DNA of 64,000 bases from Acaryochloris sp. CCMEE 5410 (lineage in GTDB: Bacteria; Cyanobacteriota; Cyanobacteriia; Thermosynechococcales; Thermosynechococcaceae). Of the stretch, positions 20,202 through 29,758 are shown in pieces; position 1 is the stretch's first letter; every line of letters begins with the position of its first letter. The notes under the pieces are model-generated. The model saw nothing but the letters and a program-made list of their open reading frames with translations. It was not told where the DNA came from and did not search any database. A program made the position numbers and the translations under genes. The stretch covers positions 1,550,001-1,614,000 of the forward strand of contig NZ_AFEJ02000001.1 of assembly GCF_000238775.2 (NCBI RefSeq), written 5' to 3'.

Positions 20202-21368
20202 TTAAGCAGCGGCAGCAATGCCCAAATTTTGATAGTAGGAGAATAGACGTTTGAATACCACGTTCTCGTCGTAATCCTTTTCCACGCGCTGACGTCCTGC
20301 TGAGCCATAGGCCGTTCTTAAGTCGGGATCGGCCAGCAATGTCCTCAGAGCCTCGGCCAACGGAGTAGTGGTTTGGGACGGAACGATCAATCCTGTTTGA
20401 CCAGGAAGAACGGCTTCGCGGCAACCGCGAATATCTGTCGTGACTACGGGCAAACCCATTGCCATCGCTTCCAAAATTGAGCGGGGTAATCCTTCATGGG
20501 CAAAGGTTGCCAGGACAAAAATATCCATTAGCCCTAGCATTTGGGGAATATCCGTCCGATCCCCAGTAAACGTGACATGGGACTTGAGGTTAAGCTGTTC
20601 AATTTTTGCAGTCAGCTGGTGGTAATAAGGTTCTGGATCAGACTTGAGTTCCCCACCCACCACTAAAATATGCAGTTGGGGAAATTCTTCCACCAACTGT
20701 GCTGCTGCTTCAATTAAATATCCACTGCCTTTGGTCCGGGTTAATCGCCCAACCGTACCGACAATTAGTTTGGCAGAAGCCGGAATCCCAAACTCATCTC
20801 GCAAACGAGATTGGTGATCGGACTCTAAAACACTGCGACTAAATCGATCAATATCAACTCCATTGCCGAGGTAGCCCAATTTCGATTCAGGGCACAACTT
20901 CTTTTGGGCAGCCGTCTCTATATCTTCATGATTTTGGGACAAAATCAGGTTGGTGATTTTGGCACATCCATATTCAATCGCAAAATATATCTGGTATTGC
21001 AGGGGTGGAGTCAGTTGATGAAAAGGCAGACCGTGGGAGGTATACACAATCGTGGGAACCCCAGCCAGCTTTGCCGCAATTCGTCCTAACACTGCGGCAA
21101 TCGGAGTATGGACATGGACCAGATCGTAAGCTTGCGATCGCATCAACTGGATCAGACCCTGTATAGTCTTGACGTTTAAAAGGGGGGAAATCTTACGATC
21201 AATTTGAATCGGGTGAACCGTATACCCCTGGGCCTGTAGACGATCGACTGCACTATCGGGGGAGCAGGCAATCTCAACGGTAAGCTGTTGCGATCGCAAG
21301 TAATCAATTTGAGGTAATAACAACGTTTCCGCCGTGGCCCCCAAAGCGCAAACGTGCAAAACTTTCAT
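20202..21368 (-). CDS. GT4-family glycosyltransferase
   Basis: The start is taken as ATG 21368 (MKVLHVCALGATAETLLLP); the longer frame to 21395 adds nine polar residues that overlap the divergent gene's leader. The protein, about 388 residues, has a GT-B fold. The N-terminal domain carries HVHTPIAAVLGRIAA, and the C-terminal nucleotide-sugar domain carries KLIVGTVGRLTRTKGSGYLIEAAA and the E-x7-E motif HEGLPRSILEAMAMGLPVV. It should use a nucleotide-activated sugar to extend a polysaccharide or lipid-linked glycan. It stands at the edge of the exopolysaccharide locus, transcribed away from it. Confidence 0.88.
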   Translation of the reverse strand: MKVLHVCALGATAETLLLPQIDYLRSQQLTVEIACSPDSAVDRLQAQGYTVHPIQIDRKISPLLNVKTIQGLIQLMRSQAYDLVHVHTPIAAVLGRIAAKLAGVPTIVYTSHGLPFHQLTPPLQYQIYFAIEYGCAKITNLILSQNHEDIETAAQKKLCPESKLGYLGNGVDIDRFSRSVLESDHQSRLRDEFGIPASAKLIVGTVGRLTRTKGSGYLIEAAAQLVEEFPQLHILVVGGELKSDPEPYYHQLTAKIEQLNLKSHVTFTGDRTDIPQMLGLMDIFVLATFAHEGLPRSILEAMAMGLPVVTTDIRGCREAVLPGQTGLIVPSQTTTPLAEALRTLLADPDLRTAYGSAGRQRVEKDYDENVVFKRLFSYYQNLGIAAAA

Positions 21369-21414
21369 ATTTTCTTTGTTTACCCCTCTTCTCACTCAAG
21401 TAGACTTTAAAAAA

Positions 21415-22838
21415 ATGGGCAAAGAACTGATGCAAAAAAAGATACAAAAAGCTAGTTCAGTACTATGGAGTTGTATTTTTTTATCAGCATACTTTAATGC
21501 TAGTACCAATGGAGTAATTGCCGCTGAAATAAGCAGCACACAATCCCAAAAATATGAAAAGAGCAACCTAGACTTCCCCAATCCAGAACGAGGTTTTTTT
21601 TTCCATATAGTCCTTGGGGGACTCAACCTCGCCCTAACCTAGAGTTAAATGAGCTAAAAAAGTTAAGGACTCAAAACATAACATTAGCTCGAAGAATCTA
21701 TCTCATCTCTGAGTTTAGAACACAACCCTTATCACAATCATTTCTAGATAAAGTATCTACGGATCTTTCAACAGCCCGAAAGTCCGGAATAAAGCTAATC
21801 ATCAGATTTGCCTACAATTGGCTGGGAGGAGGGGAAGACACCTCTGTTGAAAGAATAGTTTCTCATTTGGATCAGTTAGAACCAATACTGAAAAACAATT
21901 ATGATGCGATTGCTTATCTAGAAGCAGGATTTATTGGATACTGGGGGGAATGGAATCGATCAACTAATGGACTACGAACCAACCCTCAAGCAAGAAGAAA
22001 AATATTAAAAAAATTACTATCCGTTCTGCCTCCCGAACGAATGGTTGCCCTAAGATATTCCTATTACAAAGGTGATATTTTTAACCAACAACAACCGCTC
22101 ACTGAGAGCGAAGCCTTCAATAGAAGCGGTAGAGCCAGAACCGGAGCACATAATGATTGCTTTCTAGCTGAAATCGACGATTGGGGTACGTATAACCACA
22201 CCGATCCGAAGATTATTAACCAGCAGAAGGCTTTTTTGAACTTAGATAACCGATACCTTGTACAGGGTGGTGAGGTCTGCAATCCTAGCCCATATGATGA
22301 CTGTCCCAACGCTCAAAAAGAGCTAGCCTACATGCGCTGGAGTACCTTAAATAGCTTCCCTTCTGATGGGAAAAGCATATTAGCAGACTGGGTGACTCAA
22401 GGCTGTATGGACAACATCAAGCATCGCCTCGGTTATCGGTTTAGGTTAATCAATGCAGAAATGCCCATCAAAATTGCCGCTGGTGAACCATTTAGCTTAA
22501 ACTTTTCAGTCATAAATGAGGGTTGGGCCAATGCCTACAATCCTCGAGAGTTAGAAATTATTCTTCGCCACAAATCAACAAGACGGAACTATACTCTACT
22601 TACAGAAGAAAATCCTCAATTTTGGATACCTGGGCAAAAGACCACTATCAATATCCTTGTCCAAACTCCCAGTACCTTACCATCGGGGACATATGAAGTA
22701 TTTTTGAATCTTCCAGATCCATCGAAGCAATTATCCCATCGGCCAGAGTATTCGATCAGACTAGCAAATAAAGGCACTTGGGAAGAAGACACTGGATTCA
22801 ATTCACTACAGATGAACCTAATCATTCGAAGCAAGTAA
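21415..22838 (+). pseudogene. DUF4874/DUF4832 secreted protein, frame broken at a T9 run
   Basis: From ATG 21415 the protein starts with a signal-peptide-like sequence and reaches NPERGFFFH, the N-terminal signature of DUF4874, after which the frame ends at 21642. The next frame is open from the T run onward: FPYSPWGTQPRP, ITLARRIYLISEFRTQPLS, then EAGFIGYWGEWNRSTNG and a C-terminal beta-sandwich part with NEGWANAYNPREL (DUF4832). Joining the frames needs one inserted or two removed T in the run at 21594-21602. Two-domain proteins of this sort are secreted, probably polysaccharide-acting (a TIM-barrel fold is plausible, with Glu residues in GYWGEW). Its location next to Wzx/Wzy-type genes fits. 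It could be a pseudogene, a sequence error or a slippage-controlled gene. Confidence 0.75.
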
Positions 22839-22909
22839 ATCGCATCCAAAACTTTAAAAAACACTTTATTTAAATTCTGATTAACCTCAGAGATATTTAG
22901 GAAAAGTAG

Positions 22910-24295
22910 ATGGAGCAAAGTAAACCACAGAAACTATTTTCTTCCCTAAAAAAAATAAAGAATAACTCCCTGAACAACCAGATTTTCAGTGCCACACTGA
23001 TTGTAGTGATGCTGACAGTAGGTGTCAAAATTGCTTCTTTTATTAAAGATCTGGTTGTAGCTTGGCGTTTTGGCACCAGAGATGAGTTAGATGCCTTTTT
23101 GATTGCCTTGGTCGTTCCATCTCTACTCAGCAATGTTGTCGCATCTTCTTTCAACTCTGCCCTTATTCCTACCTATATACAGCTTAGAGAAACTAAAGGT
23201 ATATCTGAAGCGAATAAGCTATTCTCCAATTTGATGGTCTGCGTTCTAATAATATTAAGCCTACTATCAATATTGATGTTAGGTTTTGCCCATCTATATT
23301 TGCCATTTCTTGCAGCAGGCTTTGATGAGCAGAAATTGGCTCTAACGTTTAGAATACTTTGCACCATTTCTCCCATCATTCTCCTAGACGGAATCATTTG
23401 TAATTGGCGAGCAGTATTGAACGCGGAAGAAAATTTTACTGTAGCTGGTGTTGCCCCAATCTTTACCCCCATTGTGACTATTATTCTCCTTCTACAGATC
23501 CATTCATGGGGTGTTTATACTTTAGCGGTTGGATTATGTGCTGGGATGATCTTAGAGGTACTGGCAATAGGACTCACACTCAGCAGAAAAGGGATTCCAC
23601 TCATCCCCAAATGGCAAGGATGGGACGACAATTTAACCCATATTTTTAAGCAATATCTTCTGGTCTTATCTGGAGCTGTTTTACTTTGCAGTGCCGTTCC
23701 AATTGATCAAGCAATGGCAGCAATGCTATCACCCGGAAGTGTGGCCTCACTGAACTATGGAAATAAAGTAATTGCTGCTCCCATGGGGCTTTTTACCAGT
23801 GGTTTAACAGCTTCAATCATACCGTATTGCTCAAAAATGTATGCCAATGGAGACTGGATAAAAATCAGGCAAACGATTAGACAAAATCTAGGTTTAATTG
23901 CACTTATTGGCACTGCCTTAACCATAACAACCATTATCTTTTCAGAGCCAATCGTTCAACTTCTTTTCCAGAGAGGTTCTTTCGTTGAAAAAGATACTAA
24001 AATCGTTAGCCAAATACAGTCTTTATACTCTCTGCAAATCCCATTTTATATCGGAAACCTATTTTTAATTCGCCTAGCTAGCTCAATCAAGCAGAATCAT
24101 CTTCTCCTTTGGGTTTCCGGCTTAGATCTCATCCTCAATATAGTCCTGAATTATATATTTATCAACATAATAGGGATCAAAGGGATAGCACTTTCAACTA
24201 GTATTGTCTATATATTTTCTTTCTTTTTTCTCTTCCTGCAAATCAACAGATATACGATTCAAGAAGCTAAAAAACTTAAAGTCGCAAGATATTGA
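22910..24295 (+). CDS. MurJ/MviN-like lipid-linked oligosaccharide flippase
   Basis: The 461-residue protein is polytopic (roughly 12 hydrophobic segments) and follows the MOP-superfamily MurJ pattern: SATLIVVMLTVGVKIASFIKDLVVA, WRFGTRDELDAFLIALVVPSLLSN and PLGLFTSG-like region APMGLFTSGLTASIIPYCSKM. The essential arginines of MurJ appear to have counterparts (WRFG and KDLVVAWRFGT). MurJ flips lipid II, but a copy inside a polysaccharide locus with glycosyltransferases and a polymerase is more likely to act like Wzx and flip the repeat unit. The main chromosomal murJ is not in the window. AT-rich codon use differs from genes around 1-20 kb. Confidence 0.82.
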   Translation: MEQSKPQKLFSSLKKIKNNSLNNQIFSATLIVVMLTVGVKIASFIKDLVVAWRFGTRDELDAFLIALVVPSLLSNVVASSFNSALIPTYIQLRETKGISEANKLFSNLMVCVLIILSLLSILMLGFAHLYLPFLAAGFDEQKLALTFRILCTISPIILLDGIICNWRAVLNAEENFTVAGVAPIFTPIVTIILLLQIHSWGVYTLAVGLCAGMILEVLAIGLTLSRKGIPLIPKWQGWDDNLTHIFKQYLLVLSGAVLLCSAVPIDQAMAAMLSPGSVASLNYGNKVIAAPMGLFTSGLTASIIPYCSKMYANGDWIKIRQTIRQNLGLIALIGTALTITTIIFSEPIVQLLFQRGSFVEKDTKIVSQIQSLYSLQIPFYIGNLFLIRLASSIKQNHLLLWVSGLDLILNIVLNYIFINIIGIKGIALSTSIVYIFSFFFLFLQINRYTIQEAKKLKVARY

Positions 24296-24432
24296 GGAAA
24301 ATACTAATGAAATTAGCATATAAAGAATCATCATAAAACTTCAAATGATGATTCATTCAAGAATAAATAGTTTTCAAGCTATAGTTCTTAGAAAAAACTA
24401 GGCAACCTAATTTATATTTCATATTTAAACCC

Positions 24433-25545
24433 ATGAAAAATATAGCTTTTTTACTACCGACTCTTCACGGTGGAGGTGCCGAGAAAGTAGTTATTGCCTT
24501 AGCCAATGGTTTTATAGAAAGAGGTATACCGGTTGATTTAGTACTAGTCAATTCAGAAGGTGAATATTTTAATCAGATTCATCTCGCGGTTAATATTGTC
24601 GATCTCCAGCAAACCAGAGCTTTGAAGGCTGTAATACCTTTAGTTAAGTATTTACAAAGCTCTAAGCCATCTGTACTCATCTCCCACATGAGCCGAGCCA
24701 ATCTTGCAGCCATCATAGCCAAAAAATTGTCCAGGGTAGATACGTCTCTAATCTTAGTGGAGCACAATACCCTATCTGCCACTCAGTCAAAACTATTCCG
24801 GGCTAAATTATTTCCATTCTTCATGAAACTGCTATATCCCCAAGCCGACACAATTATTGGTGTTTCTCAAGCAGCGTCAAGAGACTTAGAAAAATCATTA
24901 AACTTGAAGGCAGGGTGCATTCAAACGATATACAACCCAGTTGTAGATAAGACCTTAGGTTTAATGGCGGAGCAACCTATACAACATCGATGGTTAGAAA
25001 CTGGCTCCCCTCCTGTATTTTTGGCGGTCGGTAGATTGACTGCACAAAAAGATTTCGATACCGCCATCAATGCATTTGCAATCGTCAGAAAAAAAATCCC
25101 TTCCCGGCTCATGATTTTAGGTGAAGGGGAACTAAGACCACACATTGAAGACCTGATTTCCACCCTCGATATTGCCCAAGATGTCCTTATGCCTGGTTTT
25201 GTGCAGAATCCGTTCGCATACATGCGTAAAGCAGCAGCATTTATCCTATCGTCTCGATGGGAGGGATTAGGGAATGTTCTGATTGAAGCAATGGCATGTG
25301 GCACTCCAGTTATTTCCACTAATTGCCCCCATGGACCCAAAGAAATCTTGGAAAATGGCAAATATGGCCAATTAGTACCTGTCGGTGATACGAATGCCCT
25401 CGCCAAAGCCATGCAGAACGTCTTAGAAACTCCCATAGACTGTGAACGTCTGATTGAAAGAGCTAATTACTTTTCAGTCGAGCGTGCAATCACTCAATAT
25501 CTATCAGTTATTGGCATTAACGAACCCTTGAAATTGACTCTATGA
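24433..25545 (+). CDS. GT4-family glycosyltransferase (EPS locus)
   Basis: The 370-residue GT-B protein starts IAFLLPTLHGGGAEKVVIALA, the N-terminal glycine-rich loop and helix of GT4 enzymes. The acceptor/donor domain contains PPVFLAVGRLTAQKDFDTAINAFA, and the E-x7-E motif is WEGLGNVLIEAMACGTPVIS. The GGGAEK opening is typical of glycosyltransferases that build O-antigen or capsule repeats. Its stop overlaps the next gene by four bases (ATGA), so it is coupled to the Wzy-like polymerase. Confidence 0.9.
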   Translation: MKNIAFLLPTLHGGGAEKVVIALANGFIERGIPVDLVLVNSEGEYFNQIHLAVNIVDLQQTRALKAVIPLVKYLQSSKPSVLISHMSRANLAAIIAKKLSRVDTSLILVEHNTLSATQSKLFRAKLFPFFMKLLYPQADTIIGVSQAASRDLEKSLNLKAGCIQTIYNPVVDKTLGLMAEQPIQHRWLETGSPPVFLAVGRLTAQKDFDTAINAFAIVRKKIPSRLMILGEGELRPHIEDLISTLDIAQDVLMPGFVQNPFAYMRKAAAFILSSRWEGLGNVLIEAMACGTPVISTNCPHGPKEILENGKYGQLVPVGDTNALAKAMQNVLETPIDCERLIERANYFSVERAITQYLSVIGINEPLKLTL

Positions 25546-26903
25546 TCTTGTTAGCTTATCTTGGGTTAGTCATTTTCATTGTTATATTTGAACTTATCAG
25601 GGATAAACAGGCTTTAATTGATTTCCTAAGTTTTTTTAATGTTCTTTTCTGCTTGGCATTTCCTTTGCCAGGGATATTCTTACTTTTTTCAGAGCACAGC
25701 AACCTAAATACATCTATCCTCAAAGGAACGACGATTAACCTTAATAGTTTCCAAGTCCCTTTACTAATTTTTTTGACTTATTTTTTTGTTGTCATAGGAT
25801 TCCATTTAGACTCTGCGATTAACTCTGCCAATAGAATTTACATCAAAGAAAAGAATAGTGGCTATTTTGTTGTTACCTATGCACTGATTTTATTGTTAAT
25901 ATCTTTTCTTTCAATCGTAATCTATAGCGTTCAAAACGGTGGACTTGTCAATGCAATCTCTAATGCATCCTTACTCCGTTCTACCGTCATTGAAACGCCT
26001 CAATTCTCTTTAGTTAAGAGATTCTTCTTGCTATCTTTTATGGGATCTTTCTTAATATCTTCCATCCTATTCAACGATAAATCAAAGGGAAAAAGCATCC
26101 AATTATTGATTGTATTTATATTTTCCATTGCTATTTCTTTACTTTCTTTTTTTCTGATTGCAACCCGCGCAAATATTCTAAGATATGTACTCACATTCTA
26201 TTTGGTATATTCCATCAGAAAAGGTAAACACTCCTTGGGTGTCGTAATATTCTTTATTACATTACTCGCAATCATTTCTTCCTACGGGAAAGAAATCTTT
26301 GGAAGTTTAATCTACCTTTCAGATGGTATTGATGCTGTTACGGATAATTTTCAGAATAGTATTGACGCCAATATACAGTCAGAAAGCGACCAATCTAACG
26401 TACTGGATGAATTCAGTGCTCCATTTTTCTCAATATTTGCAGCTACAAACTCCACCTATGAACTCAGGCTGTTGAGTGACTGGTTCTATGGATTAGCATC
26501 ATTTCTCCCTGATCGGATTTATGAAGCACCACCAACTGTCTCTTATTACAATACAAATTTCTTAGTTAATACGGATAAATATGAAATTCCGTCTGGCTTT
26601 ATCTCTTCATGTTTATATAGTATGTCTTGGCCAGGATTAATTATTTTTAGTTTATCCTACGGATGGATAGGGAGATTTATCCAGCAAGTCACTTATAATC
26701 ATTCACTTGAAATTCATTGGATGCAATATATATATGTCTACTCTGCATTAGTTTGGTCAGACTATACGATATATGCAGATCCCAAAATATTACTTCAAAC
26801 ACATTTTTGGTTTTTTATTTCATGTTTCTTTCTGGTTGTATTATCAAGTAATTTAGTTGTATCTGATAAATATTCAATTGCAAGAATGAGGTCAGATAAG
26901 TGA
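25542..26903 (+). CDS. Wzy-like polysaccharide polymerase
   Basis: The 453-residue protein has roughly ten hydrophobic segments and a large loop (about residues 255-345) between late transmembrane helices, the plan of O-antigen polymerase-type Wzy proteins. These proteins are too variable for motif proof. Support comes from location: it overlaps an upstream and a downstream glycosyltransferase gene by four bases each (ATGA at 25542 and GTGA at 26900). Wzy would join lipid-linked repeat units in the periplasm after flipping by the MurJ-like protein. It has very AT-rich codon use. Confidence 0.78.
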   Translation: MILLAYLGLVIFIVIFELIRDKQALIDFLSFFNVLFCLAFPLPGIFLLFSEHSNLNTSILKGTTINLNSFQVPLLIFLTYFFVVIGFHLDSAINSANRIYIKEKNSGYFVVTYALILLLISFLSIVIYSVQNGGLVNAISNASLLRSTVIETPQFSLVKRFFLLSFMGSFLISSILFNDKSKGKSIQLLIVFIFSIAISLLSFFLIATRANILRYVLTFYLVYSIRKGKHSLGVVIFFITLLAIISSYGKEIFGSLIYLSDGIDAVTDNFQNSIDANIQSESDQSNVLDEFSAPFFSIFAATNSTYELRLLSDWFYGLASFLPDRIYEAPPTVSYYNTNFLVNTDKYEIPSGFISSCLYSMSWPGLIIFSLSYGWIGRFIQQVTYNHSLEIHWMQYIYVYSALVWSDYTIYADPKILLQTHFWFFISCFFLVVLSSNLVVSDKYSIARMRSDK

Positions 26904-28033
26904 AGAACAAAAAAACGATATTATTTATAATCACAAACTTTGATAGAAATGGAGCGCAAGTCATACTCTATAACATCTTGTCCAAAATAGATCGCTCACT
27001 TTTTAAGCCCGTCGTTATTTCTTTAATGAGCACCTCTGATTTCAATAATCAATTCCAAGAATTAGAAATCCCCATATATGCATTAGGGATGCAACAAAGA
27101 CTTCCCAATATAACTCACCTTTCCAAATTAGTCTCAATTATCAAAAAACATCAGCCAGATATCATTCAAGGGTGGATGTACCATGGCAATATTGCTAGCT
27201 GTTTTGCCTCTTTATTCAGTTCTCATTCACCTCCAGTAATATGGAGTATTCACCACTCAATAAATGAACTCTCAGCTGAGAAATTACTCACTCAACTCTT
27301 GATCAGAATTGGAACCTTACTTTCTTCGTTTACCAGGGAAATAGCTTATGTTTCCAAAACAAGCCAAGAGCAGCATGAAAAACTAGGATATGCGACTCAA
27401 AAAAGTTGTGTTATACCCAACGGCTTTGATACTTCGCTATTTGTCCCTTCCGCTGAAAAAAGGAACGCTTTTAGAAATGAACTTAACTTAACAGAAGCAG
27501 AGACTGTGATTGGTATCGCTGCCCGATACCATCCTATGAAGGATCATCATAATTTTCTTACGGCTGCAGCGCTACTTGTCCCAAAATTTCCTAACGTCCA
27601 TTTTGTCCTTGTGGGGGATGGGGTAGATGAATCCAACACAACCTTAACTGAATTAGTTAAAACAGCAAGACTTCAAAAGCATGTTCATTTGCTTGGCAAG
27701 CGAATAGATATGCCAAATATTTTCGCAGCCTTAGATATATTGACCTCTGCTTCTGCATATGGGGAGGCTTTTCCATTAGTCGTTGGTGAAGCGATGTCTT
27801 GCCAAGTGACCTGTGTGGTAACAGACGTTGGAGACTCAGCTTTTCTAGTTGGGGATACTGGGATAGTGGTACCCACTAAAGATCCTGAATCCCTAGCGAA
27901 TTCTTGGAGTACATTAATCACACGAACTCCAGAGCAGAGATTTCTGATGGAAAAAGCTGCCAGACAAAGAATTCTTGACTCTTTTTCATTAGAGTCAATT
28001 GTGAAACAGTATGAGGGCATGTATGTAAGCTGA
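26900..28033 (+). CDS. GT4-family glycosyltransferase (EPS locus, second)
   Basis: The 377-residue GT-B protein starts at GTG 26900, which overlaps the TGA of the Wzy-like gene. N-terminal ILFIITNFDRNGAQVILYN is the typical NGGAQ-type loop with Asn-Gly-Ala-Gln. The C-terminal part has IGIAARYHPMKDHHNFLTAA and GEAFPLVVGEAMSCQVTCVV, a GT4 E-x7-E variant. A PDIIQGWMYHGNIAS segment also appears in many EPS glycosyltransferases. It should add a sugar to the repeat unit, but donor and linkage are not predictable. It is the last gene of the co-directional run 21415-28033. Confidence 0.9.
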   Translation: MKNKKTILFIITNFDRNGAQVILYNILSKIDRSLFKPVVISLMSTSDFNNQFQELEIPIYALGMQQRLPNITHLSKLVSIIKKHQPDIIQGWMYHGNIASCFASLFSSHSPPVIWSIHHSINELSAEKLLTQLLIRIGTLLSSFTREIAYVSKTSQEQHEKLGYATQKSCVIPNGFDTSLFVPSAEKRNAFRNELNLTEAETVIGIAARYHPMKDHHNFLTAAALLVPKFPNVHFVLVGDGVDESNTTLTELVKTARLQKHVHLLGKRIDMPNIFAALDILTSASAYGEAFPLVVGEAMSCQVTCVVTDVGDSAFLVGDTGIVVPTKDPESLANSWSTLITRTPEQRFLMEKAARQRILDSFSLESIVKQYEGMYVS

Positions 28034-28150
28034 GAGTCTACCTATGGCCAAAATCTCTCGATATTGAGGACCTCATAGAAAATTTACGCCTGGTCGCAAG
28101 AATAGTTTTCCCATCGCTATAGAGATGAAACTGTCAAATTATCTCAACCC

Positions 28151-29758
28151 TCATGAAGCAAGGGATGAAATAATGGCAATAACGCGATCCAAATCTGCAT
28201 CTGTCATGCCAGAACCAGACGGCAAGCAAATACCATTATTAAACAAATCTTCGGACACTGTACCGCCAATATGGTCGCATTTAGCAAACAGTGGCTGCAG
28301 GTGCAAAGGTTTCCAAACGGGTCGGGACTCAATTTGATGATCCCGTAGAGCTTCTTGGACCCTATTTCGGCTCACTCCAAATTTGCGAGGGTCAATCAGC
28401 ATACAGGATAACCAGTGCGTTGCCCGTCCGAAAGTGGGCTCCGGCATTAAGGTTAGCCCAGGTAATGACCCCAGATCTTGAAGATATCGATGATAGATGC
28501 GACGTCGGGCAGCGACTTTTTTGGGTAAGAGCCTGAGTTGGCCCCGACCTATACCCGCTAACACATTACTAAGACGATAGTTATATCCCAAGTGGGAATG
28601 TTGATAATGAGGAGCTATATCTCTGGCTTGCGTCGACAAGAAACGAGCTTTGGCAATTAACGTTGCATCTTCTGAAACCAACATTCCTCCACCAGATGTT
28701 GTGATAATTTTATTGCCGTTAAAAGAGAACACCCCCAGTCGGCCAAAGGTGCCCGTAGCTTTGCCCTGATAGTTTGCTCCCAGCGATTCAGCAGCATCCT
28801 CAATCAGGGGAATATCATACTCATTGCAGAGTTCTAAAATCGGTCCAAGATCCGCACTTTGACCGTACAAATGGACTAAGACAACGGCCTTTGGTAATTT
28901 ACCTAGGCGAGCCCGCTGTCTTAAGGCCTGCGAGAGTAAATTTGGGTCCATATTCCAGGAGGTGCGATCGCTGTCTATGAAAACAGGCACTGCCCCTTGA
29001 TACAGAATCGGATTCGCGCTAGCAACAAAGGTCAGTGTCGAACAAAATACTTCGTCACCTGGTTCAACGCCTACCAGCTGCAACGCTAGATGTATGCCAG
29101 CCGTACCTGAACTCAGGGCTGCTGCATGGGAAATTCCCACTGCTTCACTAAATTCCTGTTCAAAGGCATCTAAATGTGGCCCTGCAGGCGCAATCCAATT
29201 GGTTTCAAACGCATTCACCACAAAGCCCAATTCATCCGTACCCAAATGTGGTGGAGATAGAAGAATTGGGGGTGCTGTTTTTTGGATATCAAGGTCTGAA
29301 TGGTCAGCAGTATTCGGTTCGCTGGTATCGGGAGTTCTATTCTCTGAGGTTTCAGATTGAAAGTGTTGCAAGAAAAAGTTAACGGTATCTTGCTGAATCC
29401 AACCTTTTCGCACAGAAATTTCCCCAAATTTGAGATCAGACTGTTCCTGAACTTGGAGAATTTCAGAAATTTGACGTTCATCTAGTAGATCAGCTGCTTG
29501 CAGATATTGTCCAATAGGCTGATAAGCAGATTGTGTTAGTAGTTGTGGGAATTTATCTACAAAAAAATGGATGGTGGACGTTTTTAAGGTACCTTGCGAA
29601 GCTAGAATTTCGCCAATTTTGAGATTGTTGCATTCTGCCTGCGTTTGCAACGCTTTTTCAAGCTGCTGAGTAGAAACTAAGCCCGCTTTTTTGAGAACAG
29701 ATCCTAATGGTTTGAATGGAGTTTTAGTGATAGAGCGATCTAAAGGAGTATGTAACAT
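28151..29758 (-). CDS. DegT/DnrJ/EryC1/StrS aminotransferase fused to an N-terminal repeat domain
   Basis: The start is taken as ATG 29758 (MLHTPLDRSITKTP); the longer frame to 29800 is unlikely to be used. The first ~125 residues are two repeats of about 60 residues: repeat 1 has LGSVLKKAGLVSTQQLEKAL and LKIGEILASQG; repeat 2 has IGQYLQAADLLDERQISEIL and LKFGEISVRKGWI. They resemble MshEN-like or GspE N-terminal helical domains. After a linker (about 150-175) comes a full sugar aminotransferase: GTDELGFVVNAFETNWIAP, ALSSGTAGIHLALQLVGV, EDAAESLGANYQGK and the PLP-lysine in FSFNGNKIITTSGGGM. It would add an amino group to a nucleotide ketosugar for the polysaccharide. The N-terminal domain may bind a ligand or a partner. 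Confidence 0.88.
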   Translation of the reverse strand: MLHTPLDRSITKTPFKPLGSVLKKAGLVSTQQLEKALQTQAECNNLKIGEILASQGTLKTSTIHFFVDKFPQLLTQSAYQPIGQYLQAADLLDERQISEILQVQEQSDLKFGEISVRKGWIQQDTVNFFLQHFQSETSENRTPDTSEPNTADHSDLDIQKTAPPILLSPPHLGTDELGFVVNAFETNWIAPAGPHLDAFEQEFSEAVGISHAAALSSGTAGIHLALQLVGVEPGDEVFCSTLTFVASANPILYQGAVPVFIDSDRTSWNMDPNLLSQALRQRARLGKLPKAVVLVHLYGQSADLGPILELCNEYDIPLIEDAAESLGANYQGKATGTFGRLGVFSFNGNKIITTSGGGMLVSEDATLIAKARFLSTQARDIAPHYQHSHLGYNYRLSNVLAGIGRGQLRLLPKKVAARRRIYHRYLQDLGSLPGLTLMPEPTFGRATHWLSCMLIDPRKFGVSRNRVQEALRDHQIESRPVWKPLHLQPLFAKCDHIGGTVSEDLFNNGICLPSGSGMTDADLDRVIAIISSLAS

